Of a stretch of DNA of 64,000 bases, positions 41,365 to 49,847 are shown in pieces; position 1 is the first letter of the stretch; each line of letters begins with the position of its first letter. The notes under the pieces are model-generated. The model saw nothing but the letters and a program-made list of their open reading frames with translations. It was not told the origin of the DNA and did not search any database. Made by a program: the position numbers and the translations under genes. This DNA comes from Oligoflexus tunisiensis (GTDB lineage: Bacteria; Bdellovibrionota_B; Oligoflexia; Oligoflexales; Oligoflexaceae): NCBI RefSeq assembly GCF_001748245.1, contig NZ_BDFO01000001.1, forward strand, positions 1,907,345 to 1,971,344. The letters are read 5' to 3'.

Positions 41365-42087
41365 TCTCTTCCCACCTCAGGGGTAGCTACGCATGTCCAT
41401 ATGAGCTGACTGCGTTGCGTCCATCCGTAGTTTCATACCTCTGTTCGTGATGAAACACCAGATAATACATGATGTAAAGTCAAAGGGTCAGACCAGGTTT
41501 TGAGCAGCCAGATTCCAGGATATTCAAGAGAAAAACCGCATAAAATCCTGCTGCGCTTCATCTGGAATACCTGGTGAGAAAGGACTACGTGAAAGCTGTG
41601 AAGAAAATAAAAATTGTGTGCAAATCTTTGTGTCGCAAGACACCAGGTTTTGAATGGGTCGCTTCGCAAAGCGAGAAAGAGCTTGTTTTCAAGGCTTTCG
41701 CGCACCTCACTCCAAATTCCACCCATGGAGAGCTGACCGTGTTCCCAGGCGAAGGTCGCTGGGTGATAGGATGTAAACAATCTCATGGTAAAGAAAAATT
41801 AACCAATAGTATGCGCTTGAGTCTGCTTGGGTCCTGGCCTCATGGCTCTCCCTGAGAAAGCCTATCTGGATGCATTCTTCATCCCATTGCGAGCAAAATT
41901 TTTGAAATCTTTACCGGATACTTAAAGGGGGCTCGATGGTGTGCTTTCAAATAAATCAGTTGCCTGCGTCGTGACCATTCAAATGAACCAAAATTGCGGA
42001 CGGGGGATTGGCAGTATCAATTTGACATTTACTAAGCCTTGGTCTAAACAGGGGCCTCGGGTTTTACTTCAGACCAAGAGGATGCAT
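41365..42087. other. Gene-poor stretch between hybrid kinase and lectin-like lipoprotein
   Basis: About 720 bp with no well-supported gene. A frame at 41574-41855 (+) is a weak candidate, listed separately; a minus-strand frame across the same bases has no better support. No terminator, RNA gene or repeat is recognised. Confidence 0.5.
41589..41855 (+). CDS. Doubtful small basic ORF
   Basis: From GTG 41589 (AAAGGA four bases upstream) this reads an 88-residue Lys-rich product beginning VKAVKKIKIVCKSLCRKT and containing FAHLTPNSTHGELTV. It has no family match, signal or membrane segment. It overlaps a minus-strand frame of similar length, so coding status is uncertain. Confidence 0.25.
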   Translation: MKAVKKIKIVCKSLCRKTPGFEWVASQSEKELVFKAFAHLTPNSTHGELTVFPGEGRWVIGCKQSHGKEKLTNSMRLSLLGSWPHGSP

Positions 42088-42897
42088 ATGCATACGACCT
42101 TCAGGACCGCCAACGTCATGGCCCTCATGCTGTGTGTAGCCACGATCTGCGCCTGTGGTGGCAAGTCCAAAAAGAATAAAAGTGATGATTCGACTGGCAG
42201 AAAAACGACCGCGCCCGTCCCGGGCAATACCGGTGCCGCAACCACGAATCCAGCCCGCCCTGCGGGTGGTACAGGCACGCAACCTCAGACCAATCCTCCC
42301 GTCAGCGCCTGCAGCACCAACTATGAAATCGCTGGCACCGCGAATCCATTCCTGGCCGGTGCCGTGGAAGGTACCACGCTGGATTACGGCCGCGCTCCCA
42401 TGGATGTCGCGCCTCTGAACGCTCCGGTTTCCGTGCAGGCCGATGATATCAAATGTTTCGATGCCGGCCGGCGCCTTTACTTCGAGGTTGCGGGAACCAT
42501 TGCCTATGATGATCAACCCGAAGTTTTTTCGGATGCCGATGGGCAACCGGGTCAGGTGACCTCGCATACTCTTGGCAGTGTCAATGGCCTGTCCAATATC
42601 ACCGCGCCGATCAACAGCCTCGTTGGTGTCTTCCTCGACGATACACCGATGGCGTCGCGTTCTGCGGCTCCGGCTCCGCTGGATTTCAGCACGGTGGAAG
42701 CGCGTAATTTTCAAACCCTGTCACCGCAGATTGGTCAGATCTTTTTCATCGGCGATGGCAAGGATGCGAACGGCATTCTGCAGTCTTTCGTCGTCCCGGC
42801 GGGCACCACCCGTCTGTATCTGGCCATCATGGATCAGTACGAGTGGTCCAATAACCAAGGCCAACTTTCCGGTAACATTCAGTGGGTCAAACCCTGA
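42088..42897 (+). CDS. Lipoprotein with galactose-binding/LecA-like beta-sandwich
   Basis: The 269-aa protein has a lipobox (CVATICAC), then a Lys/Thr/Pro/Gly-rich disordered linker to about residue 75. The C-terminal domain has the LecA (PA-IL)-like pattern: a NSLVGVFLDD strand, FFIGDGKDANG, then VPAGTTRLYLAIMDQYEWSNNQGQ, where the Asp/Asn residues match the calcium and sugar loop (FxIG ... AGxLxLxxxD ... NxGxxxV). It may bind galactose-type glycans at the cell surface. ATG at 42088 has AGAGG six bases upstream; ATG 42082 is too close. A strong terminator follows. Confidence 0.72.
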   Translation: MHTTFRTANVMALMLCVATICACGGKSKKNKSDDSTGRKTTAPVPGNTGAATTNPARPAGGTGTQPQTNPPVSACSTNYEIAGTANPFLAGAVEGTTLDYGRAPMDVAPLNAPVSVQADDIKCFDAGRRLYFEVAGTIAYDDQPEVFSDADGQPGQVTSHTLGSVNGLSNITAPINSLVGVFLDDTPMASRSAAPAPLDFSTVEARNFQTLSPQIGQIFFIGDGKDANGILQSFVVPAGTTRLYLAIMDQYEWSNNQGQLSGNIQWVKP

Positions 42898-42914
42898 ACA
42901 TGACCGTGATCATG

Positions 42915-42945
42915 GCCCCTGGGTTCTGCCCAGGGGCTTTTTTTT
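42915..42945 (+). terminator. Rho-independent terminator between convergent genes
   Basis: A perfect 9-bp stem GCCCCTGGG/CCCAGGGGC with a five-base loop is followed by eight Ts, 18 bases after the lipoprotein stop. It abuts the stop of the helicase gene on the other strand. Confidence 0.88.
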
Positions 42946-44665
42946 ATTCGAAAATTTTCTCGCGGATTTCCCAGAAATATTTCTTCTTGCGGGCAATGAT
43001 AAAGACCGGCATGCGAAAGATGTGCTGATGCTGCAGCACATCATCGATGCTGGAAAAATTCCAACGCCGTTCCGGAATGCGCAGGTGCAGGCGCATGAAG
43101 TTATAGTAAAAGGCCCGCATGTCCTGGGATGAGTTGAACGGGAAAAATTCCTTCAAATGCTCCCCGTCGCAGTCATAGTACCGAAGCTCGAGATGCGTGC
43201 CGCCCTTGCGGTCGTGTTTCTTTTCAAAGACCATCGAGTCCGGACGCATGACATGAGCATCCTTCAGCGCCATGGCCTCCTTCAGTTTCTTGTCATTGTC
43301 CACCAGAGTCCGTTCACAGCTGCTGCAGACCCGCGCGGCGATATCGTTTTCGGCGCCGCATTGATCGCAGCGCTTGAAGCGAAAGCGGAAGGTGCAGGGA
43401 ATGATTTTCAGCGTCCGGGGATCCTGCTGAGCGCCGCGGCATTTGCGGCCGTAGTGTTCGATCAGAATGCTATCCTCATCGACAAGGCCCCAGAAATCAT
43501 TCTCATGCGAACAGAGCGGGCAGGTGACTTTGACCGGAATGGAGTCATCCGAGGGTTTGTCGTCATCAATGGTCGGGCTGAAGATGTCATGGCCGAGCCC
43601 GGTATAATCGAGGACCAGGCAATCCTTTTTCCCGGGGGATAAACGCAGGCCGCGGCCGACGATCTGCTGATAAAGGCTGACGGATTCGGTCGGACGCAAA
43701 AGGGCGATCAGATCCACATGCGGCGCATCGAAGCCGGTGGTGAGCACCGACACATTCACAAGATACTTGAGTTTCCGGTCCTTGAAATCCTGCACGATGC
43801 GATCGCGTTCGTGGGAAGCCGTTTCCCCCACCACAAGCGCTGAGGATTCTGCCGGGAGCAGGGAAAGGATTTCCTCGGCATGGCGCACCGAGGCCGTAAA
43901 GATCATCACGCCCTGGCGATCAGCGGCCATATCCACGATATTGGCGACGATCCCGGGCGTCACCCGCTTTTGATCCTTCAGAATGTTTTCCACTTCATTC
44001 ATGGAAAACGTTCCCTGCCGCAGTCGGAGGCTGGAGAAATCATAGCCGGCCACCGGCGCATCGATTTTGATAGGCGGCGTGAGGAATCCGCCCTGAATCA
44101 TGGTGCTGATCGACAGCTCATAGATGCAGTGCTTGAAAAACCGCTCCTCGTCGGTCCGCATCATGCCGCGCGCGTGGTACTGATAGATCCACCCGAGACC
44201 CAGACGATACGGAGTGGCTGTCAAACCCAGCACGCAGAGTTTGGGGTTGTTGGTCCGCAGGCGCGTGATGACCTGCAAATACTGGGTGTCGCCATCCGTC
44301 GCAACACGATGGCATTCATCAATGATCAGCAGGGAAAAGTCCTGAAAAAAGGCCGCATCAGCCCGCGCCACCGACTGGATGCTGCCGAAGATGACCTTGC
44401 TGGTCTTATCCTTGCGAGCCAGACCCGCGGAATAAATGCCGGCCTCCAGCTCATAGCTTTCGTATTTTTGATGATTCTGCTCCACGAGTTCCTTGACATG
44501 AGCCAACACCAGCACGCGGCCTTTGGCAATGCGCGCGAGTTCGGCGATCACGAGGCTCTTGCCGGCGCCTGTCGGCAGCACAACCACGGCAGGTTCACGT
44601 TGCTTTTGGAAGTGGCGTATGGCGGCATCCACCGCCTCCTGCTGATAGGGTCGCAGCTTATACAT
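42944..44665 (-). CDS. radD: RadD/SSL2-like superfamily 2 DNA helicase
   Basis: The 573-aa protein is close to the length of E. coli RadD (YejH). It has Walker A (LPTGAGKS), motif Ia (VLVLAHVKELVEQ), DEAH-type motif II (IIDECHR), III (GLTATPYR), a conserved GFDAPHVD and motif VI (QQIVGRGLR). A C-terminal Cys-rich part (CPLCSHEND, CDQCGAEN, CSSCERT) is the zinc-finger region of RadD. The family helps repair double-strand breaks and crosslinks. ATG at 44665 has AAGGAGG upstream. Its neighbours include ligD and ku, so this 9-kb stretch is repair-rich, although not one operon. Confidence 0.85.
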   Translation of the reverse strand: MYKLRPYQQEAVDAAIRHFQKQREPAVVVLPTGAGKSLVIAELARIAKGRVLVLAHVKELVEQNHQKYESYELEAGIYSAGLARKDKTSKVIFGSIQSVARADAAFFQDFSLLIIDECHRVATDGDTQYLQVITRLRTNNPKLCVLGLTATPYRLGLGWIYQYHARGMMRTDEERFFKHCIYELSISTMIQGGFLTPPIKIDAPVAGYDFSSLRLRQGTFSMNEVENILKDQKRVTPGIVANIVDMAADRQGVMIFTASVRHAEEILSLLPAESSALVVGETASHERDRIVQDFKDRKLKYLVNVSVLTTGFDAPHVDLIALLRPTESVSLYQQIVGRGLRLSPGKKDCLVLDYTGLGHDIFSPTIDDDKPSDDSIPVKVTCPLCSHENDFWGLVDEDSILIEHYGRKCRGAQQDPRTLKIIPCTFRFRFKRCDQCGAENDIAARVCSSCERTLVDNDKKLKEAMALKDAHVMRPDSMVFEKKHDRKGGTHLELRYYDCDGEHLKEFFPFNSSQDMRAFYYNFMRLHLRIPERRWNFSSIDDVLQHQHIFRMPVFIIARKKKYFWEIREKIFE

Positions 44666-44757
44666 GGGTCCTCCTTCGGACGGATTTTAGCTGATTTTGG
44701 TCTTTTTCTCGACAGCGCAGAGCTGGCATGCGAAGATCGCAGCGGAGGGACCAGCTT

Positions 44758-45570
44758 ATGATGCCCAAAATCATTTATGGAACCGCTTGGAAAAAAGATC
44801 AAACGGCGCGGCTGGTGGAAAAGGCGATCCGCTATGGATTCGCCGGTATTGATACCGCCTGTCAGCCCAAACATTACAATGAAGAAGGCGTAGGTTTGGC
44901 TCTGGAGGCCCTCGAAAAGCAGGGCCTGCATCGGGAGCATATCTTCCTGCAAACCAAGTTCACACCGGTTGCCGGGCAGGATCCGGAGCGCATTCCCTAT
45001 AATCCTGATGCACCTCTGGAGGAGCAGGTCAGGCAGTCGTTTGCCACGTCGCAGGATAATCTGGGGACGGACTATGTGGATTCCCTGGTGCTGCATTCGC
45101 CATTGCCACGCTTTGATCAGCTTATGACGGTGTGGCGGGCGATGGAAGCCATTTATGATCAGCAGGGAGCCCGGCAGCTTGGGATTAGCAACTGCTATGA
45201 TTGGGCTGTTTTCAAGAGGCTTTATGATGAGGCCCGAGTCAAGCCCACGGTGCTGCAGAATCGGTTTTATGCAGAGACCGGGTATGATCAGGAGCTGCGG
45301 GCTTTTTGTCGTGAGTTTGGCGTGGTGTACCAGAGTTTTTGGACGCTGACGGCGAATCCGCATATTTTAAGGAGCCGGGTGGTTCAGGAACTGGCGCGTC
45401 TGCATCAACGGACGGAGGCGCAGGTTTTCTTTCGCTTCCTGACGCAGATCGGGATCGTGCCCTTAACGGGCACTACTTCCGATCAGCATATGCAGGAGGA
45501 TTTGGCGATATTTGAGTTTGAGATTGGGGCGGATGCTCTGCCACGGCTTGAGGCTTTGCTGAAAGCCTGA
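44758..45570 (+). CDS. Aldo/keto reductase
   Basis: The 270-aa protein has the family tetrad: Asp in FAGIDTACQ, Tyr in PKHYNEEGVG, Lys in FLQTKFTP and His in LVLHSPLP. The NAD(P)H pocket residues (LGISNCYDW, VLQNRFY) are also present. It should reduce an aldehyde or ketone with NADPH; the substrate is unknown. The frame opens further upstream, but GGAGGG lies eight bases before ATG 44758, which is the best start. Divergent from the RadD-like gene, sharing an intergenic region of about 90 bp. Confidence 0.88.
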   Translation: MMPKIIYGTAWKKDQTARLVEKAIRYGFAGIDTACQPKHYNEEGVGLALEALEKQGLHREHIFLQTKFTPVAGQDPERIPYNPDAPLEEQVRQSFATSQDNLGTDYVDSLVLHSPLPRFDQLMTVWRAMEAIYDQQGARQLGISNCYDWAVFKRLYDEARVKPTVLQNRFYAETGYDQELRAFCREFGVVYQSFWTLTANPHILRSRVVQELARLHQRTEAQVFFRFLTQIGIVPLTGTTSDQHMQEDLAIFEFEIGADALPRLEALLKA

Positions 45571-45588
45571 GGCAGCAGCCGCCTGCGG

Positions 45589-46014
45589 TTAGATCGTTTT
45601 GTTGATTAGGATCTTCGCGGCATCACCGACCTTTACGCTATCGACCTGGCCGACCGCATCACCAGACTGGTCCTTGCCAGCCGCACCGTCCTTGTCCAAA
45701 CGGGCTTTCAGGCGAATCGACTTGGGGGCGGGAGCGTCTGGATTCATTCGTTGAAGGTTGGCCATGGTGATATCGCCTTTATAGATGCTGCCTTTGGCAT
45801 CCGCCTTCAGGTCCACCTTGAGGGCACCGTAGGGCATCGGCATTTTGCTCTCATTGTCATAGACGATGACGTAGAGCGTGCGGACTCCTGAAGTCTTTTT
45901 TGCAACTTCACCATCAACAGTCACTTCCACCGACGCCAGTTTTTGATCCGCAGCATTTACAAAGGGACTGGCGCTCAAACCCAGGGCCAGAACCATACAT
46001 GGAAAAAAACGCAT
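45589..46014 (-). CDS. Periplasmic protein with CcmI/CycH C-terminal-like domain
   Basis: The 141-aa exported protein has a signal peptide (VLALGLSASPFVNA). Its mature part has the pattern of the periplasmic C-terminal domain of cytochrome c maturation protein CcmI: a RTLYVIVYDNESKMPMPYGA strand, a MANLQRMNPDAPAPKSIRLKA middle, ARLDKDGAAGKDQSGD and a terminal VDSVKVGDAAKILI. In full CcmI this domain helps hold apocytochrome. Here it stands alone, with no membrane or TPR part. ATG at 46014 has GAGGTG upstream; the longer frame from 46113 is rejected for lack of a signal start. Downstream of ligD by 98 bp on the same strand. Confidence 0.6.
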   Translation of the reverse strand: MRFFPCMVLALGLSASPFVNAADQKLASVEVTVDGEVAKKTSGVRTLYVIVYDNESKMPMPYGALKVDLKADAKGSIYKGDITMANLQRMNPDAPAPKSIRLKARLDKDGAAGKDQSGDAVGQVDSVKVGDAAKILINKTI

Positions 46015-46112
46015 GAACACCTCGCGATAAGTTGAGAGAGGGAAATGGTAGTGCTTTTTCCGCCGTTTGTCGAGTGTCGGCGGATTGGAGACAGAGGTGG
46101 CGGCAATAATCA

Positions 46113-48764
46113 CTATTTGCTCCGTTTACGCGCGCTGCGTTTCCCCGAAGATCGCCTGGCCGGCCCCTTGGGTTCCGGCTCGGTCAGTCGCAGAAGCCGC
46201 TCGATTTCGATGGGTTCAGCCATGGCTTCATCCCAAAGCTTTTGGCGATGGCGCACCGGCGTGTGGATCGTGAAGTCGGTGGGTTCGACGCCGTTCTCCA
46301 GGTCCTCGCGGCTGATAGGCGTGGAAATTGTCGCCATGGGTTCGGCCCGCAGGGACCAGACGCCAGCGACGCTCCGCGTTAGGTAGTTTTGCTGGGCATC
46401 GAGGTAGACCGTTCCTTTGGGCCGCTTTTTTACCGAGCGCTCCAGCGTGGCCAGGGCTGGGACTTTCTGCAGCACAAGGGTGCAGACGAGCTCGGCGAGC
46501 AGGCGCGAGGTTTCCCAGCTGGTTTTTTCCGGCAAGGGGAGATAGAGGTGAATGCCGGTGGCTCCGCTGGTTTTCATCGCGGCTGTCAGGTTCACGCTTT
46601 CGAGCACGTCGAGGCAGGCGAGAGCCACTTCGCGAACGGTCGCGAAAGGTGTGCCTTCACCGGGATCGAGATCGATGATGGAATAGTCGGGTTCATATAG
46701 CCGCTCGATGCGGGCATGCCAGGGATCATAGCTGATGGCTCCGATTTGAGCGAGATAGAGAAGGGTGACGGGATCTCCACCAATCAAACGACGCTCCATG
46801 CCCTGTTCGGTTTCCACAGTTTCCACGCGACCCGGTGCTTTTTCATCGGGCTCCTGCTGATAAAAACCCTTGAAGGCGACTCCATCCGGGAAGCGTTTCA
46901 GGACCAAAGGCCGACCCTGCATCCACGGTAAAATCAAATCCATCATGGACGCATAGTAGTCGAGCACAGCCCGTTTGGTGACACCCACTTTGGGAAAGTA
47001 CACCTTATCGAGATGCGAGAGTGCGAGCGTTTCCGTACCAACCAGGAGTTCCGCCTCACGACTGGGAAGCGTGCGGATTTGATCCTGAAGTTCCGTGGCA
47101 GGAGCGGTGGAGGGTTCTCCATGAATATCCTCGGGCCGCTTGTCATCCCGAATGCCGAGAAAAATGCCCTGGCGCAGTTTGTGATCCGCCGTCCATTCCT
47201 TGAAACGGATCTCGGCCACAATCTCGGGTTTGACCCAGTGCGGTTTGCTGTTGGTGTCGATCGCACCCCCGGCAAAGGGCGAATGCGGCTGTTCACGCTT
47301 TTTGAGAAGTCGATGGACTTCCCCAAGCGTTTTTTTCGTGAAGCCACTGCCTGCATGACCGGCATACTGCAGCTTATTGTGTTCATCATAGTAGCCGAGC
47401 AGAAGACTGCCGATCAGCGTGCGGGTTCCTTTGGGTTCGGTCCAGCCGCCGATGATAAATTCCTCGCGTTTGAGCGTGCGCCACTTCCACCAGGACTTGC
47501 TGCGCAGACCGGCCTGGTAGAGACTATCCTTGTTCTTGGCGATCAGTCCTTCCCAGCCTTCCTCTTCCGAACGGTTTTGCATCTCTTCGGCATTCTCACT
47601 GCAGGGAACGAGATGAAGGAGTTTATTTTTATTATGCTGCATCACGTCTTCGAGAATTTCGCGACGGGCGCTCCAGGGTTCGGTCAGAAGGTTTTCTGTG
47701 CCATGGAGCAGAATATCAAAGATGAAGAAAACCAAAGGCGTGGCCTTGATCTCGGACTGCACAGCCTCTTCATCGTCGAGGTGGATGCGACCCATCATGG
47801 CCTGAAATCCCAGCGGATGACCCTCGGGATCCACCGCTGTGATTTCGCCATCCAGAATTAAAGGCCCCTTCAGATTTTGGGCGAGTTTCTGAAGGGGCTC
47901 CTGGAATTCCGGGAATTGCCGGGTCTTGTCCTTGCCCAGGCGGGAGACCAAAGCCACCCCATCCTTGTCGACAAAGGCGAGAACCCGGACCCCATCGAGT
48001 TTTTGTTCATAGACCCAGTCGGTGCCGCGCGGCAGGTCCTCGGCAGTTGAGACCAGCATTGGCCGCAGTTCGGGACCTTGATCGGGTTTCGGTTCCGAGG
48101 CTGGCTTTTCCCTGGCTTTCGGCTTTGCGCTTCGCGTGGCACGTGTAGGTTTTTTGTCTCCGGTGATCTCTTCCATCGAACGCTTGCTGAGGACTGAGGT
48201 CTGTTCATCGCGCACCGGATCATAACCTGGATCCGCGAAGGCATCAGCATGTTTGATCAGCAGCCACTGCGGTTTGCTGCCGCTGCCGCGACGGGTTCGC
48301 AAAAGAGTGAAGGAACCCTTCAGACGATGGCCATGAAAGGTGATCGCGAGTTTTCCTTTGCTAATGCGCTGTTCCATGATCTCTTCAGGATCCTGATCGG
48401 CCGTGGGATCATCGACCGTGTAATAGCCTTCATCCCAAAGCATGACGGTGCCGCCGCCATATTCCTGATCCGGAATGGTCCCTTCGAATTTATTGTAGGA
48501 CATGGGATGGTCTTCCACCTCGACGGCGAGGCGCTTGACCTTGGGATCGAAGGAAGGGCCCTTGGGCACGGCCCAGCTTTTCATCACGCCGTGGACTTCC
48601 AATCGCAAATCATAGTGCAGATGGCTGGCCTCGTGCTTGTGCACGACAAACGAGAGCCGCTGGTGTTTCGCAACCGATTCATCCCCTTTTGGTTCAGCCG
48701 TGCGGTTGAAGTTACGCTTGGACTGATACACCTTGAGTTTGCTTTGGATGTCCGTTTGTGCCAT
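46113..48764 (-). CDS. ligD: DNA ligase D (3'-phosphoesterase, ligase, polymerase)
   Basis: The 883-aa multidomain NHEJ enzyme has three domains in this order. The N-terminal 3'-phosphoesterase (about 30-180) contains HKHEASHLHYDLRLE and EYGGGTVMLWDEG. The ATP-dependent ligase (about 225-550) has its nucleophile at Lys255 in YEQKLDGVRV, with GLIAKNKDS and a WWKWRTLKREEF region. The archaeal-eukaryotic-primase-like polymerase (about 590-880) has IDLDPGEGTPF and LPLPEKTSW. This PE-LIG-POL order is that of Pseudomonas-type LigD rather than mycobacterial. ATG directly follows the ku stop (TAAATG), so the two are coupled. It should heal, fill and join double-strand breaks held by Ku. Confidence 0.95.
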   Translation of the reverse strand: MAQTDIQSKLKVYQSKRNFNRTAEPKGDESVAKHQRLSFVVHKHEASHLHYDLRLEVHGVMKSWAVPKGPSFDPKVKRLAVEVEDHPMSYNKFEGTIPDQEYGGGTVMLWDEGYYTVDDPTADQDPEEIMEQRISKGKLAITFHGHRLKGSFTLLRTRRGSGSKPQWLLIKHADAFADPGYDPVRDEQTSVLSKRSMEEITGDKKPTRATRSAKPKAREKPASEPKPDQGPELRPMLVSTAEDLPRGTDWVYEQKLDGVRVLAFVDKDGVALVSRLGKDKTRQFPEFQEPLQKLAQNLKGPLILDGEITAVDPEGHPLGFQAMMGRIHLDDEEAVQSEIKATPLVFFIFDILLHGTENLLTEPWSARREILEDVMQHNKNKLLHLVPCSENAEEMQNRSEEEGWEGLIAKNKDSLYQAGLRSKSWWKWRTLKREEFIIGGWTEPKGTRTLIGSLLLGYYDEHNKLQYAGHAGSGFTKKTLGEVHRLLKKREQPHSPFAGGAIDTNSKPHWVKPEIVAEIRFKEWTADHKLRQGIFLGIRDDKRPEDIHGEPSTAPATELQDQIRTLPSREAELLVGTETLALSHLDKVYFPKVGVTKRAVLDYYASMMDLILPWMQGRPLVLKRFPDGVAFKGFYQQEPDEKAPGRVETVETEQGMERRLIGGDPVTLLYLAQIGAISYDPWHARIERLYEPDYSIIDLDPGEGTPFATVREVALACLDVLESVNLTAAMKTSGATGIHLYLPLPEKTSWETSRLLAELVCTLVLQKVPALATLERSVKKRPKGTVYLDAQQNYLTRSVAGVWSLRAEPMATISTPISREDLENGVEPTDFTIHTPVRHRQKLWDEAMAEPIEIERLLRLTEPEPKGPARRSSGKRSARKRSK

Positions 48765-49640
48765 TTAAGCCCTCTTCTTCACATGCGATGTGCGTTTGGC
48801 TGTTTTGGTGGCCGCGCGTTTTGTTGATTTCGCCGTTTTTGCTGTTTTTGCCGGCTTTTCGGAACCCGTGCCGGAACGTTTCAGGCTGGCCTGCAGACGT
48901 TCGAGAAGATCGATAACCGCCGTGGGACGGGGCTCCTCGGCCTCGACCAGTTTGATGCTCTGGCCTTTCACTTTGGCATTGATAATGTTTTGCAGATTCT
49001 CCCGATACTGATCCTTGTACTTTTGAGGATTGAAGTCGGTTGTGAGCGATTCGATCAGCTGTTTCGCCATCTTCAGGGCCTGGGCTTTGGGCTTTTCCCC
49101 GCTCGGGATATCGAATTCACTCTGATCGACCACCTCGTCGGCGAAACGCATGAGGTTGATCTCGATGGCATCATCCAGCGCACGGACCGCCGCCAGATGC
49201 TGCTTGTTGCGAATGGTAATGCGGCCGATGCCAACGGTGTCGGTTTCCTTGATGGCTTCGCGCAGCAGGGCATAGACGCCTTCAGCGCCTTCCTCGGGAA
49301 TGGCGTAATAGGGTTTGGAGAAGTAACGCGAGTCGATCTGATCGGCAGGGACAAAGTCCTCGATCTCGAAGGCCTTGGAGGTGGCGAGAGCCGCCTTTTC
49401 AAAGTCCGCGTCCGTCAGCACCACGAACTTGTCCTTGGCATATTCGTAGCCTTTGACGATATCGCCCCATGGAATCGTTTTATTGTTTTTCTTGCAAACC
49501 CTCTCGTACTTCACCTGGCAGAGGGAGTTCTTTTCGAGCAGACGGAATTCTATATGATCCTCACGCACGGCATTTTGCAGACTGACCGGGATATGGACCA
49601 GACCAAAGCTGATGGAACCTTTCCAGACATTTGCAGGCAT
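48765..49640 (-). CDS. ku: Ku, NHEJ DNA-end-binding protein
   Basis: The 291-aa protein has the prokaryotic Ku core from its first residues (WKGSISFGLVHIPVSL, RVCKKNNKTIPWGDIVKGYEY, then FSKPYYAIPEE and ALLREAIKETD). It ends in a long Lys/Ala/Thr-rich tail (about 250-291, TAKTAKSTKRAATKTAKRT), like the basic extensions of other bacterial Ku proteins that add DNA affinity. It binds double-strand ends as a dimer and recruits LigD, encoded immediately downstream with no gap. ATG at 49640 has GGGAGAG upstream. First gene of the operon; divergent from the metallophosphoesterase. Confidence 0.96.
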   Translation of the reverse strand: MPANVWKGSISFGLVHIPVSLQNAVREDHIEFRLLEKNSLCQVKYERVCKKNNKTIPWGDIVKGYEYAKDKFVVLTDADFEKAALATSKAFEIEDFVPADQIDSRYFSKPYYAIPEEGAEGVYALLREAIKETDTVGIGRITIRNKQHLAAVRALDDAIEINLMRFADEVVDQSEFDIPSGEKPKAQALKMAKQLIESLTTDFNPQKYKDQYRENLQNIINAKVKGQSIKLVEAEEPRPTAVIDLLERLQASLKRSGTGSEKPAKTAKTAKSTKRAATKTAKRTSHVKKRA

Positions 49641-49847
49641 GACGACTCTCCCAAAAGTTTGCTCAGGAACAGGCAGCTGCCTCCATGATAATCAAAAGTC
49701 AGGAAGATAAAATGTCGCAAACTTTGTACAGAGTCGACTCGGCAGGAAGTCTCCCGTACAGCCTGTTACCCACTCCATTGGAAATGCGAAAGTGCCGATA
49801 AGGAACTGTGAACGCTGCGTAATTCATGTATTTTAGAGGCATTAAAA

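Noticed and set aside
41433..41786. 117-codon minus-strand ORF
   Set aside because: Overlaps another weak frame and lacks SD, signal or motif.
49775..49801. Sigma-28 promoter before the metallophosphoesterase gene
   Set aside because: GCCGATAA is perfect, but no TCAA/TAAA lies 15-16 bases upstream.
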